Shown in pieces: positions 1-10,234 of a stretch of DNA of 64,000 bases; positions within the stretch are counted from its first letter, which is position 1, and each line of letters opens with the position of its first letter. The notes under the pieces are model-generated. The model did not search any database. It was not told where the DNA came from and saw nothing but the letters and a program-made list of their open reading frames with translations. The translations under genes were made by a program, and so were the position numbers. Source of the stretch: Monodelphis domestica (taxonomy: Eukaryota; Chordata; Mammalia; Didelphimorphia; Didelphidae); assembly GCF_027887165.1 (NCBI RefSeq), contig NC_077228.1:105885200-105949199 (forward strand). The letters are read 5' to 3'.

Positions 1-47
1 AAGCCTTTGCAAACCTAAAAGTACTATAAAACTTCTTGTTGCTATTC

Positions 48-175
48 AGAAAACAGAGGCCAAGAGATTGGAAATGACTAAGGTCACAGAGCTTAAATAG
101 GTAGCAGAGTTGAAATGTGAACCCAACACTTCTGACATTAAATCCAGTGGTCTCTACTACACTGTTGACTTTACT
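48..175 (-). repeat. MIR/MON1-like SINE fragment
   Basis: In reverse orientation this keeps the CORE-SINE order: fragments of the GAGGAAACTGAGGC, GACTTGCCCAAGGTCACA and GAACCCAGG motifs, all diverged. The first 45 bases (TTTGCAAACCTAAAAG) look like the 3' end of a second copy in the opposite orientation. Confidence 0.55.
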
Positions 176-339
176 TGACTTCTCTAGCCTCACTCCATAC
201 CAGCATTAAAAACCTCTGACACTGAATACTTCACCCCCACTACACACATACATATATATCCATACATATATGGTCTGCATTCCTGCCCTACTCACTTGCA
301 GATAAAATGCTAACAAGTTCTATTACAGGGTGCTTTAAA

Positions 340-499
340 TTTTTTTTTAAACCTTTACCTTCCATCTTAGAATCAATACTGCATATTGGTTCTAAGGCAG
401 ATGATCAGTAAGGGTTTTCTAGTTTGAATTCAGATTTGAACCCAGGACCTTTTGTCTCTAGACCTGACTATCTATCCACTGAGCCACCTAGCTCTCCCC
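340..499 (-). mobile_element. tRNA-derived SINE (WSINE/SINE1-like), internally deleted
   Basis: This is the commonest SINE of the window. Its sense strand starts GGGGCAGCTGGGTGGCTCAG (tRNA A-box region), carries GGTTCAAATC (B box) and CACTTAACCCCCATTGCC, and ends near GGAAGGTAAGGGTTTAAA. This copy is antisense and lacks about 40-70 bases of the centre. Confidence 0.8.
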
Positions 500-551
500 A
501 TACAGGATGCTTTACAATGACAAAGGACTTTTACATCATTTTCAGAGTGTG

Positions 552-740
552 AATAAGGAAAAAAGAAAGAGAGAGAGAGGAGAAGGGAAAAGAGAAAGGA
601 GAGAGGGAGGAGAAAGGGAAAAAGAGAGGAAGGAGAGAGAGAAAAGAAAAAGATGGAAAGATGAGAGGGAGAAGAAAAAGATATTGAGAGAGAAGAAAGA
701 GAATGAGAACAAAAGAGTGAGACAAAGATGGAGAGAAATT
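552..740. repeat. Polypurine (GA/GAAA-rich) tract
   Basis: Almost pure A+G on the + strand for about 190 bases, imperfect GA, GAAA and GGAGA units. The open frames across it are low-complexity artefacts. Confidence 0.9.
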
Positions 741-761
741 GAATTTAGACAAACTCTGTGA

Positions 762-860
762 TCTGTTTGGGGTCACAGGAATAGGATTCCTTGTTTGCCC
801 TCTGGACCCTGCTTTATCACAGCAAGCCCAGTGATCCTTCCACTATACCACACTGTCTCT
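762..860 (-). repeat. MIR-like fragment
   Basis: GGGGTCACAGG followed after a gap by CCAGTGATCCTTCCACTATACCACACTG is the antisense 5' half of a MIR-type SINE. From 870 to 1190 nothing recognisable was seen. Confidence 0.45.
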
Positions 861-1208
861 CAAGGAATGTCCATACAAATAACTCCCTCATCCCTCCATG
901 GAGCCACAGAGATGCATCAGAATATCCACTTTAAGACAGGGTGAGAGGCTCTTTGGCTTTATTAGAGAGGAGATACAGATAGGAAGTAAGGAAAGACAAG
1001 GGCTTTCCTTGTCTTTCCCCCCCAACAGGAGGGAATGGGAAAACAAGTGGGGAGAGGGGATGAGAGAGAGTATGAGTGGGTGAATGGACTGTAGAATACT
1101 GGTTAAGAAGGGAATTTCTAAGGATTTTTAAAGTGATGAGCTTAAAATTGCCACAAATTTTTGAAAAGTAAAATCTTAAATATTACCCCCTTTAAGAAGA
1201 CTTCTGTG

Positions 1209-1806
1209 TATTCATAGCTGCACTCTTTGTGATGGCCAAAAATTGGAAAATGAGGGGATGCCCCTCAATTGGGGAATGGCTGAGCAAATTGTGGTATCTG
1301 TTGGTGATGGAATACTACTGTGCTAAAAGGAATAATGAAGTGGAGGAACTCCATGGAGTCTGGAACAACCTCCAGGAAGTGATGCAGAGCAAAAGGAGCA
1401 GAACCAGGAGAACAATGTACACAGAGACTAATACATTGTGGTACAATCGAAGGTAATGGACTTCTCCATTAGGGTCAATGCAATGTCCCTGAACAATCTG
1501 CAGGGATCTAAAAAACACTATCCACAAGCAGAGGATAAACTGTGGGAGTAGAAACACCGAGGAAAAGCAACTGCCTGACTACAGGGGTGGACGGGATATG
1601 ACTGAGGAGAGACTCTAAATGAACACTCTGATGCAAATACCAACAACACGGAAATGGGTTCGAGTCAAGAACACATGTGATAACCAGTGGAATTGTGCGT
1701 CGGCTGTGGGAGTGGTGGTGGGAGGGGGGGAGGGAAGAAAAGAAAATGATCTTTGTTTCCAATGAATAATGTTTGGAAATGACCAAATAAAATAATGTTA
1801 AAAAAA
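1209..1806 (+). mobile_element. L1 LINE, 5'-truncated, with intact target-site duplication
   Basis: The first 250 bases translate (partly open, 1229-1456) to the C-terminus of L1 ORF2, alignable with the AKNWK...WL...MEYYCAKRN type sequence of mammalian L1. They are followed by a 3' UTR with a G-rich run at 1715-1732 and an A-tail at 1800-1806. The 15-base sequence AAGAAGACTTCTGTG occurs exactly at 1194-1208 and again at 1807-1821, which fixes both insertion ends. The perfect duplication suggests a fairly young insertion, long inactive because of 5' truncation. Confidence 0.93.
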
Positions 1807-1821
1807 AAGAAGACTTCTGTG

Positions 1822-2335
1822 ATTTCTACTCCCCCATCCATTGCCAGTAGGTGCAAAAGCATGATATTCTTTCAGGGCCATAACTAGCAATTTTGGTGCC
1901 CGAGACAAACTGGGGGAAAGAGGAAGAGCTTTCAGAGAGAATTCCTCTGGTCAGAAGCTTCCGGGGGGTGGGGGGGATAGAGGCCACAGGATGCCCCTTA
2001 GCTGCTGATGGGGAGGGGGGGGTCTCCAAGAAGAGGTTCAGGTAATTCTGTATCAGGGAGGAGTTTACTTGTGGGTGTAGGAAAGCTTCAGGATCCCATC
2101 TTAAATCCCCTGAGATAAGGACACAGAGGTCAGTACTCCCAGTTAGGTTCAGTAACACCACTGAGTGTCCTATCCCCCAGAGAATAACCTGCATCCTATT
2201 TCCCCAGACCCCAGGAAGATGTGGATGGGGGAAGAGGGCACAGACTGGGATATGGCATTTTGTTCTGCACCCTTTGGATATACTAGTATTCTCTCCATGT
2301 GTCATTTTCCTACTGGATATAAGCTCTGAGAGCAC
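1822..2335. other. Unassigned sequence
   Basis: No SINE, LINE or gene was recognised. It has G-runs at 1963-1977 and 2010-2022. A 169-codon frame on the minus strand (1826-2335) has no recognisable domain and is probably fortuitous. Confidence 0.5.
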
Positions 2336-2354
2336 AGGGATTCTTTATTTTCTT

Positions 2355-2562
2355 CATTTTTTTTAAACCCTTACTTTCTGTGTTAGAATCAATACTGTGG
2401 ATTTGTTCCAAGGCAGAAAAGCAGTAAAGAATAGGCAATAGGGGTTAAGTGACTTGCCCAGGGTCACACAGCTAGGAAATGTCTGAGTCCACATTTGAAC
2501 CCAGGACCTTCTGTCTCTAGACTTGGCTCTCCATCCACTGAGTCACCCAGCTGCTCCCTCAT
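2355..2562 (-). mobile_element. WSINE-like SINE, first of a tandem pair
   Basis: Full-length antisense copy from the T-rich tail complement to CACCCAGCTGCTCCC. It is flanked by AGGGATTCTTTAT... (2336-2354) and AGGGATTATTTCTT (2563-2576), a diverged target-site duplication shared with the next copy. Confidence 0.88.
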
Positions 2563-2576
2563 AGGGATTATTTCTT

Positions 2577-2786
2577 TTCTTTTCTTTTTTTTAAACTCCT
2601 ACCTTCTTAGAATCAACACTGTGGATTTGTTTCAAGGCAGAAAATCAGTAAAGAATAGGCATTGGGGGTTAAGTGACTTGCCCAGGGTCATCAAGCTAAG
2701 GAAGTGTCTGAGGCCAGATTTGAACCTAGAACCTTCTGTCTCTAGGTCTGGATCTCCATCCACTGAGCCCTGAGCTGCCCCCTTAC
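2577..2786 (-). mobile_element. WSINE-like SINE, second of a tandem pair
   Basis: Antisense full-length copy inserted in the target duplication of the previous SINE. AGGGATTATTTCTT is exact at 2563-2576 and 2787-2800. The two copies differ from each other, so this is two insertions and not a tandem duplication. Confidence 0.9.
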
Positions 2787-2814
2787 AGGGATTATTTCTT
2801 AACTAAACTTTCTC

Positions 2815-2870
2815 ACCTACTGCTTAGCATAGTGTCTACTGACAGCAGATGCTTAATAAATTGTTCAAAG
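2815..2870 (+). repeat. L2 LINE 3' tail fragment
   Basis: Contains the L2 3' UTR signature: TAGCATAGTGTCT, then a diverged GCAGATGCTTAATAAATTGTT. Confidence 0.55.
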
Positions 2871-2905
2871 TGTTGTCAGAGAAAAGCACTTACCATCTGT
2901 GCACA

Positions 2906-3114
2906 TTTTAAAAAACCCTTCCCTTTTTGTCTTAGTACCAATTCTAAGACAGAAGCGTGGTAAGGGCTAAGCAATCGGGGTCAAGTGACTTACCTAGGGT
3001 CTCTAGATTAGATAGGGTCAAAGCTAGGTAGTGTCTGAAGCCACATTTGAAACCAGCACCCCCACCCCCTGCCCCCAGGCTTAGCACTCTATCCATGGTG
3101 CTACCTAGCACCTC
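2906..3114 (-). mobile_element. WSINE-like SINE
   Basis: Antisense copy starting at TTTTAAAAAACCCTT. The middle carries a short duplication (GGGTCTCTAGATTAGATAGGGTCAAAG, split here over two halves) and a C-rich expansion (CACCCCCACCCCCTGCCCCC) absent from other copies. Confidence 0.82.
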
Positions 3115-3454
3115 ATTATGTGCCTTTATCATCCTCTAGATAGTAAATTGGGAGCTTGGGACAGGATCCCAAGATCAAGGGTTAGAGCCGGCTTTTGGAG
3201 GCAAGGGAACGTTTGGGGGTTGTCTCCTAGCCCCCCTAGTGGATGCTCAATCAATACGATCATGTAGGTTGGGGACTTTCGCATGTCACATCTTTTCCTC
3301 TTTGGTTCTTGTCTGTGCTCAGGACGATCTCAGGAGAGAAAACAGGCATCGTCCTTGGCTGTCTGTCAGCCACTCAGCACCTTATTAATAAGAGGTCCCG
3401 GGGGGCTGGCGAGAAGCTGGGGAAGGGGAGGTCCAATAGATAATGATCCTCAAC

Positions 3455-3575
3455 CAATCAATCAGCAGACGTTTATGAAGTACCTACTTCCGCGCACTTG
3501 AGTGCCGGGCGCTGGGGATAGGAACACAAAGAAAGACCCGTCCCTGCTCTCAAGGACCGTCTATTCTAATGCACA
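3455..3575 (-). repeat. L2 LINE 3' UTR fragment
   Basis: CAATCAATCAGCAGACG, GTGCCGGGCGCTGGGGATA and GTCCCTGCTCTCAAGGACC are the antisense L2 3' UTR in order. Sequence from 3115 to 3455 is unassigned. Confidence 0.7.
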
Positions 3576-3589
3576 TGCTTATGTTTGTA

Positions 3590-4400
3590 TGTGTGTGTCC
3601 GCGGGGACAGATGGATGCATCCGGGCGGGGTCCTTGTCCCTGTGGATGCCACACTAAGCGGATGGTTGGGGAAAGCTCGAGGTCTCCCGTTTCCGGGAGA
3701 CTCTGTGGCAGCTTCCCCTTACTAAAAGAGCCCAGGGGATAGACAAGCCTTATTTGGCTCCCTCTCCCCCAGGGCCCTCGGTTCTTCCCTCCCCTGCCCC
3801 CGCCACCCCTCATGTTGCCCTCTGATGGATGGGAACACGTTGATGCCAAGTACAGGGCCGTCTTTGTCCTCCACCACCAGCCAGGATCCATCAGCTCTAA
3901 CCTGACAGCAGGGAGTCCAGTCATAATCCCCACCCCTGCTGGTTTGGCTGGAAAGGCCCCCGCTGCCCAGGGCTGCCCTCCCCCCACCCAACACCCACTC
4001 CTGACCCCTAGCCTCTCATTCCTCCCTCCACAGGCCCCCAGCAGCATTTCTCTTCGTCCCCCTTCCCTAGCTTTAACTCGATGCTATTTGCATAGTGTTA
4101 TAGATCTCGTATGCATGATAGCTACTAGATTTCACAATTCTTAGAAATCCCCTTCTCCAGCTTCTCTTCTTCCTTTTCCCTGTGCTCCTCCCCTCTCAGC
4201 CTCTTCCTCTCCTACCTGAAGAGCACTCAGACCCAGGTTTCTGAAGGCCAGTATCCTTCTGCCCTACTGGGTCCAGGTGGGCTGATCTAGCTGGGGAAAA
4301 TGCCTGGGTAAATTGGACTAATGAACTTCCCCGTTTCAGAATCCTGTGGGCGTAAGAGGCTGGATTATGGGTGGAGGACTAGAGAGGTTCAAGAAAGAAC
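3590..4400. other. Single-copy, GC-richer intergenic block
   Basis: No repeat family recognised. The long frames on both strands (165 codons minus at 3550-4047, 110 plus at 3812-4144) show no domain or splice context. An octamer-like ATTTGCAT lies at 4087-4094, of unknown meaning. Confidence 0.5.
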
Positions 4401-4409
4401 CTTAAATCA

Positions 4410-4536
4410 GACCCTTCCCAGCTGTGTGACCCTGGGCAAGTCACTTCACCCCCATTGCCCAGCCCTTATCACTTTTCTGCCTTGGAGCCAATACACAGTA
4501 TTGACTCCAGGATGGAAAGTAAGGGTTAAAAAAAGA
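4410..4536 (+). mobile_element. WSINE-like SINE, 5'-truncated
   Basis: Sense copy starting within the B-box-proximal part. TGTGTGACCCTGGGCAAGTC and GGAGCCAATACACAGTATTG are nearly consensus and the A-tail (GGGTTAAAAAAAG) is present. Confidence 0.85.
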
Positions 4537-4794
4537 AAGGACCTTACTTAAGGGGAAGGCCAGAGCCCCACAGGTAATCAATCTAACTCATAAATATTAA
4601 AAGTAATTTAAGTTGTAAAAGCGGCAAAGCTTGGAAAGTAGAGTACCCCCTGCTAATGCTGTTCTTTTTCTGGTTCTCATCTTGTTTTTGGAATTCAGAT
4701 AGAAACAGCCTTGGGACAAATTGATATCCAGCTATTATTCTCTTACATTTAATAACCTACAGACGGTTGCATAGATGATCAAAATTACTCTTTG

Positions 4795-4875
4795 TAGTTG
4801 AATAATAACAATGACAAATAGCTACCATTTTATAGTGCTTACTCTGTGTCGGGCATTGTGCTGAACACTTAAAAA
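4795..4875 (-). repeat. MON1/MIR-like 3' fragment
   Basis: AATAACAATGACAAATAGCT followed by TATAGTGCTTACTCTGTG is the antisense start of the long CORE-SINE. An AT-rich stretch follows to about 4945. Confidence 0.55.
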
Positions 4876-5188
4876 TAATAAAAAGTATAAATAAAGGAAT
4901 ATACACATATGTATATATAAAATACAAAAGAATAAAAGCATTAGGGTATATGTTCATTGTTACTATTGTCTTTACCTTCTACTCAATGGCATTCAGATGG
5001 ACATTGTCCTTGGACAGGTCACCATACACTCATTTTCTTTTATTTTTAACATTCCACAGACTCCTATGAATAAAATAATTGTTTGTAATTGAGAAAAAAC
5101 ATTGGTAAGGAAACTTATCTTCTTCTAAGTCCACTGAAAGCATCTTTGGTGCAAATTGTTATTTATTATAATTACTGTTGCTTTTCTT

Positions 5189-5464
5189 TTCTTCTCTCCT
5201 CTCCTCTCCTTTTCTTTTCTTTTTTCTTTTCTCTTCTTTTTTTCTTTTCTTTTCTGTTCTGTTCTGTTCTTTTCTTTTCTTTTCCTTCTGTGTTAGAATC
5301 AATACTGTGTAGCAGTTCCAAGGCAGAAGAGTGGTAAGGGCTGGGCAATGGGGGTCAAGTGACTTGGTGATCCCAACAAGTCACCCAGCTAGGAAGAATC
5401 CAACACTAGATTTGAACCCTAGGACCTCCTGCCTCTAAATCCACTGAGCCACCCAGCTGCCCCC
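5189..5464 (-). mobile_element. WSINE-like SINE with expanded pyrimidine tail
   Basis: ACTGTTGCTTTTCTT occurs exactly at 5174-5188 and 5465-5479, so the inserted unit includes the 5189-5285 CT-rich tract as well as the SINE body (5286-5464). The tract therefore grew from the SINE's own A-rich 3' tail. The body has a rearranged centre around 5366-5390. Confidence 0.9.
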
Positions 5465-5639
5465 ACTGTTGCTTTTCTTATTGGAAGCTCATGGGGGTAG
5501 AGGAATATGGTAGCTGTTGGTGGAACCCAACTTGTTAGTCTAGCATGGCTTGACCTAATAGCAGTTTGGGGGGCAGGTTGGGTAGTTAAAGGTCAGGGTA
5601 TGGATCTATGTGTTGGGATAGCAGAGTTTCTGTGTTTTT

Positions 5640-5837
5640 TTTTAAACCCTTACCTTCTGTCTTGGAGTCAATACTGTGTATTGGCTCCAAGTCAGAAGAG
5701 TGGTAAGGGCTAGGCAATGGGGGTCAAGTGACTTGCCCAGGGTCACACATCTGGGGAGTGTCTGAGGCCAGATTTGAACCTAGGACCTCCAGTCTCTAGT
5801 CCTGGCTCTCAATCCACTGAGCTACCCAACTGCCCCC
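5640..5837 (-). mobile_element. WSINE-like SINE with target-site duplication
   Basis: Full-length antisense copy. AGTTTCTGTGTTTTT is duplicated exactly at 5625-5639 and 5838-5852. Confidence 0.93.
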
Positions 5838-5863
5838 AGTTTCTGTGTTTTTAAGGAGAAAGT

Positions 5864-6110
5864 GTTGCTTTTCAGTCCTGTCCAATTCTTCGTGACTTCA
5901 TGGACCATAACTTTCCATGGGATTTTCTTAGCAAGGATAATGGAGTGGGTTTACCATTTTCTTTTTCAGCTGATCCTTTTGTTGGGTAATCAGAGGTTAG
6001 GTGACTTGACGGGGGTCACACAGCTAGGAAGTATTTGAGACTAGATTTGAATTCAGTTCTTCGTGACTCCAGGCTCAGCACTCTATCCATTGAGCCTCCT
6101 AGCTACCTCC
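5864..6110 (-). mobile_element. MAR1-like CORE-SINE with Bov-B-type tail
   Basis: In sense orientation this family has a tRNA-like head, a MIR-like core (TGTGTGACCCTGGGCAAGTC ... CCTCAGTTTCCTCATCTG) and a tail AATGGGGTC...AAGAGTCGGACATGACTGAA, as in SINEs mobilised by Bov-B/RTE LINEs. This copy is antisense and full length but well diverged. Confidence 0.82.
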
Positions 6111-6496
6111 AGAAAATAAGTAGATGACATATGAAAATGGCCTACCAAGCAGTACTGATTGTGGAAGGGGGAGTAGCTTGGTGTTTTGAAGAAATTCTCT
6201 TTGGGCCTGTCAGTCTGCCATCAGGATTGTCACAAATTCTGAAAGCTAACATTGATAACCTCAGTGGGGATGAGGGAGAGAAACATGCTGAAGTGTTCTG
6301 ACTTCTCTCTCTGTGAGGAGAGGTGAGTAAGACGTGTTGATTGCGTGTGGGTGTCGGGGAGGGCATCCTTGGGATTGGCTTCATGGAGGTGGCAGGTAGG
6401 CAGGTAGGGAGTGAAGGAAGATGCTCTGTCAAGGTGGGAAATTGACAAGACTTACCTAGACCCTAAGGGATTACACCTATGGAGGTGCTTCTGGAG

Positions 6497-6640
6497 TAAC
6501 AGAGAGGGGAAGGGGGGAGGGAAGAAGAGAAAGTTCAAAGGGAGAGACAGAGATGAGAAGAGAGACAGAGAGACAGAGATAGAGAGATAGGAAAAGAGAT
6601 AGAGACAGGAAGAGAGAGACAGAGACAGAGAGATTGAGGA
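6497..6640. repeat. GAGA/ACAG purine-rich microsatellite
   Basis: Imperfect (GA)n with interspersed GACAGA and GATAGA units. The 6112-6496 interval to its left is unassigned. Confidence 0.88.
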
Positions 6641-7007
6641 AGAAGGGCAGAGATGAGCTTCTCTCCCTTCCCCCCTTCTAAAGAGCCCATCAGAGGCCAC
6701 ACATTGTTTCCACTGAGGATGAGGAATCAGATGACTGTTGGGAAATCCCTGTGCCTGGAATCCAAAACTCAGAGCCAGGCTCATTTCTCAAAAATTCACC
6801 TTCAGGGGGTGTGGAGGATAAGAGAAGGCTAGGGAGCTGGGGTCTTGGGGGATGTAGGTAGGATGCTATGGGGGTACAGAAGGGAGTTTACCAATGAAGG
6901 GAATAAGGAACTCACTTCTTGGGGCGGAGGGCAGGATTTTTGGATAATTTAGCTTACAAATATAGGGGCTGGGAGCTTGAAACAATGAGTGAAGTTGACG
7001 TATCACA

Positions 7008-7205
7008 AGTTTTCAGCTGGAAGGAGACTTTGGGATCATCTTTTCTATCAATTATTATTATTTTTTTTGTTTACAGATGAGGAAACCAAGGCATAAAGTG
7101 GTTAAGCTATTTTCCCCAAGGTTGCCCAAAGCATAGGAAGTTGACATCAGGATTTGAATCTTAGTCCTCTGATTCCAAATCCAGTACATGCTTTATTGCC
7201 CCACT
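7008..7205 (-). repeat. MIR/MON1-like SINE
   Basis: Order of AGCTGGAAGGAGACTTTGG, TTTACAGATGAGGAAACCAA and GATTTGAATCTTAGTCCTC is the antisense CORE-SINE, interrupted by a short T-run at 7062-7071. Confidence 0.72.
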
Positions 7206-7289
7206 GAAAACAGGACCTTTATCTTACGATGTGGTGCTAAGCTCCGCACAAGTAATGAGATGAAGAGCTCAGGGCTAGAGGAGGCTGGC

Positions 7290-7470
7290 TTAAATGTAGG
7301 GTGAGTGCTATGGTGTAATGAGTAGGTTCAGAAAAAACTGAGTACAGATCCTTCCTCAGACCGTTATGGCATAGTTACCATATGCATTTCTATTTCTCTA
7401 AGCCTCAATTTCCCCATCTGTAAAATGAGGGGGTTAAAGTTTAAGAAGTTTCTCAGCTCTAAATTCTGAT
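7290..7470 (+). repeat. MIR-like SINE
   Basis: TCTAAGCCTCAATTTCCCCA and TCTGTAAAATGAGGGGGTT, then TTTCTCAGCTCTAAATTCTG, are the sense MIR core and the marsupial 3' part. The 5' head is badly diverged. Confidence 0.72.
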
Positions 7471-7694
7471 AAAGTGAGCCATTTCTTGTTCCCCCTGCTC
7501 TGTGTGTTACTGTCTCCTCCCAGAATCATAAATCTTAGAACTAGAAGGGACCTTGAGACTCCCTGCTGTATAACCCTTGCCTCTCCCCCATCACTAGCAC
7601 TTCCAGAGCCCCTGTCCCTCCCATCTTCATAGCATCAAGTTGCTGCCCAGTTCCCCACCTTCCAGCACATACAGCTTCCCTCCACTTCAAGCTC

Positions 7695-7870
7695 CGCTAA
7701 ATTGAGAGGCCAGGTAGTGTCAGATGAGGAGTCAAGAGACCCGGTTCTGAATTTTGTCTCTGCTGCGATCTTAGACAAGTCACTTTCCCTTTGGGGCCTC
7801 AGAATCTGCCCTGGTAAAATGAGGAAATTGGAATAGACGGTCTCTTTCACTTCCAACTTTAAACCTGATG
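7695..7870 (+). repeat. MIR-like SINE
   Basis: AGGAGTCAAGAGACCCGGTT, GACAAGTCACTTTCCCTTTG and AAAATGAGGAAATTGGAATA keep sense MIR order. A partial antisense-type motif (TAGAACTAGAAGGGACCTTG) lies at 7535-7556. Confidence 0.72.
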
Positions 7871-8234
7871 AAATTCATTGCTCCCCCTTCACCCCCTGGG
7901 CCCCCAAACCCCTTGTTGTATTCCTAGTTCCTTGGCTGTCTCCTCCACCTCCCTCCCTCGTGGGGGGGGACCCCTTAGCCCCTTTCCACTCCCTCCCCAG
8001 ACCCAGCTTCTATTTCTGCCCCTTTGACAAGTTGTAACATATTTAGGAACAGCTGTTGCCTGGGTGAAGATGCCTTCGCCTCCCTCCCTCCCTCTTCCAA
8101 GGCCTCCTGGACTGCCCCCTCCTCACTCTCCACAGCCACCCTCCCTGTCCCTGGAATGTGCCCTAGGCCCCTCCCCGATCTTTCCTCACCCAAGGCCAGT
8201 TGTGTGCCCTAGGTCACCGGCACATGGCTGCCAG

Positions 8235-8400
8235 AGTGCGGAGAGAGTACTGGCTCTGGGGCATTAGGAGACTTGCTTTCTAATCCTGGACCAGTCACTT
8301 GATAGTTCTGAATCTCAGTTTCCTCCTCTGTAAATTGGGTGTGATTTCATTTCCACCGTTTGCCTCACAGGGTAGGCTATGTGAGCTATAAAAAGCTACA
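8235..8400 (+). repeat. MIR-like SINE
   Basis: Recognised by TTTCTAATCCTGGACCAGTC, TCTCAGTTTCCTCCTCTGTA and TTTGCCTCACAGGGTAGGCT in sense order. Confidence 0.7.
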
Positions 8401-9280
8401 GCAACAGGAAGAATGATTCCTTATTCTTATCAGAGGGGCCAAGGGCATTGGTGGAGGGAGGTCTCACAGAGCAGTGTCCCTGGGTGAGTCCCTTTTCTCA
8501 AGCGTACAAGCTGCCCCCCACCCCTCATTAAACCAGATGGAGCTTCAGTGAAAAGGGCTGACCCGGGGAGTGGTGTGAATCCCTCTTCCGGCAGGCTCTC
8601 CCAACCCCAGCACGGCTGGTTATCAGGTGTGTCCAGCTATAGCACTTAGTAGTGTGCGACTCTCCGCCTCAGCCTCATTCTCTTCATTTAGAAAATGGAT
8701 GTATTAGAGGAGAGGGGCTCTCAGATTCTTTCTACCATCTACGATCCCAGAGGTAATCCCCTCCCCTCTCCTTGGCCAAGCACATTTATCCCCCCCCCCC
8801 CCCCACGATCTCCCAACCTGCGGCCAGCTGTCTCCTTGTGGCCCTGCGTTGCCTTTCGGATCCAACGTGATCCCCTAATCCAGGCCTTCAAAGTTCCCCC
8901 TCCCCCGCAGCCGTCCCCTTCCCCAAACTGCCCTCGTGTCCCGTGACTCCAGGACCAGGCAAACCTGGCTTCTTCCCACCCCTTCTCTGCCAAGCCTTTG
9001 CCTTCTCCTTCTCCTCGGAGAGGGTGTAAAAGGCTTCCTGGCTCTGGGCAGTTTTCTGAGCTCACTCTCTGCTTCTGTCCGTTCCATTCCTCTAGGCTCG
9101 GGCTCCTTCCTCTTCCACCCTCCCCGCTGCCTTGCAGACTCTCATTGGGCACCGTGGTTCCTAGGTTTGTGCCGCTATGTCCAGTGTCCGGAGCAAGAGA
9201 CCTGGCAGCCTCTGAGCTGACTCTCTCTCCTCCATCGAGGCCACTCATCCTAACATGTTCACTGAGAGTCCAGACTTGTG
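8400..9280. other. Single-copy C-rich block
   Basis: No repeat or gene recognised. It includes an uninterrupted run of 15 C at 8790-8804 and is pyrimidine-rich over 8960-9130. Overlapping frames on both strands (up to 169 codons) are compositional. Confidence 0.5.
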
Positions 9281-9285
9281 GTTGT

Positions 9286-9487
9286 TGGAAGCTGGGTGGC
9301 GCAGTGGAGAGAGCACTTTACCCGGAGCCAGGAAGTTCAAATCTGGCCTCAGACACTGATGACCTTGGACAAGTCATTTACCCATTTGTAAAGTAAGCTG
9401 GAGAAGGAAATGGCAAACCACTCCAGAAAACCCCAAATGGAGTTCAAAGAGTCAGACGTGACTGAAATGATTGAACAACAATAAAAC
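9286..9487 (+). mobile_element. MAR1-like CORE-SINE
   Basis: Near full-length sense copy. GGTGGCGCAGTGGAGAGAGC head, GGAGAAGGAAATGGCAAACC core end and AGAGTCAGACGTGACTGAAA tail, ending in ACAACAATAAAAC. Confidence 0.9.
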
Positions 9488-9632
9488 TTGAGGGTGTGGA
9501 AAATATAAAGATGAGAGGAGAAAGGTATGTTTCTTGCCTTCAATAAGGGAGGCAAATGCTACTGACACAAGTAAAATTCAAGGCAGAGTGTAATAGGTTC
9601 CATAAGAGAAATATCAACAACATACCATGGTA

Positions 9633-9834
9633 TTTTTTAAAACTCTTACCTTCCATTTTAGAATCAATATTGTATATTATTTCCAAGGCAGAAGAGTGGT
9701 AAGGGATATAGGCAATGGGGGTCAAGTGACTTGCCCAGGGTCACACAGCTAGGAAGTGTCTGAGGCCAGATTTGAACCCAGGACCTCCCATCTCTAGGCC
9801 TGGCTCTCCATCCACTGAGCCACCCAGCTGCCCC
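9633..9834 (-). mobile_element. WSINE-like SINE
   Basis: One of the least diverged copies: GTCAAGTGACTTGCCCAGGG, TCACACAGCTAGGAAGTGTC and CCACTGAGCCACCCAGCTGC are at or near the consensus seen across the window. Confidence 0.93.
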
Positions 9835-9889
9835 CTATGCTAGGACATTAATGTTCTAAAGATGGAAAATTTGCTACTGGATGGGGGCA

Positions 9890-10210
9890 TGGTGGGAATC
9901 AGAGGAACTGGCATTTGAATTGAGCCTTAAATGATGATAGAATTTCAACTGGAATAACTGGGGGAGTTGGGGGGGGGTAGACATTCCCAGCAGAAGGAAT
10001 GGGATGAGCAGAGTTCCTGGAGGCAAGACAGCATGAGATACGCTCAGAAACAGTGATTATTTATTTGTCTGGTTTGTTTGGAGCGTAAGATTAAAGAAGA
10101 GGCCAGTGTGGCAAAAGGCTTGAGCTTGGCTCAAAAGGGTCTTGAATATCAGGCTCCAGACTTTAGACTCGATTGCATGGACAATGGAGGGCTCTGAATG
10201 GGCAGAGCCC
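9890..10210 (-). repeat. L2 LINE fragment
   Basis: Antisense L2 3' region: GCATTTGAATTGAGCCTTAA, ATTCCCAGCAGAAGGAATGG and GAAGAGGCCAGTGTGGCAAA occur in the expected order. Confidence 0.65.
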
Positions 10211-10234
10211 ATGTGTCACTTGTCAGGCAAGGAA

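Noticed and set aside
507..776. 84-codon + and 81-codon - frames near the left end
   Set aside because: Polypurine tract translated in two directions.
1229..1456. 75-codon + frame as an independent gene
   Set aside because: It is the C-terminal remnant of L1 ORF2 in a 5'-truncated insertion with target duplication.
1826..2335. 169-codon minus frame
   Set aside because: Overlaps the start of a SINE region and has no recognisable domain.
9286..9487. tRNA gene suggested by A/B-box-like sequence in SINE heads
   Set aside because: These and similar sites are tRNA-derived SINE promoters; no cloverleaf with an intact anticodon arm and acceptor stem was seen.
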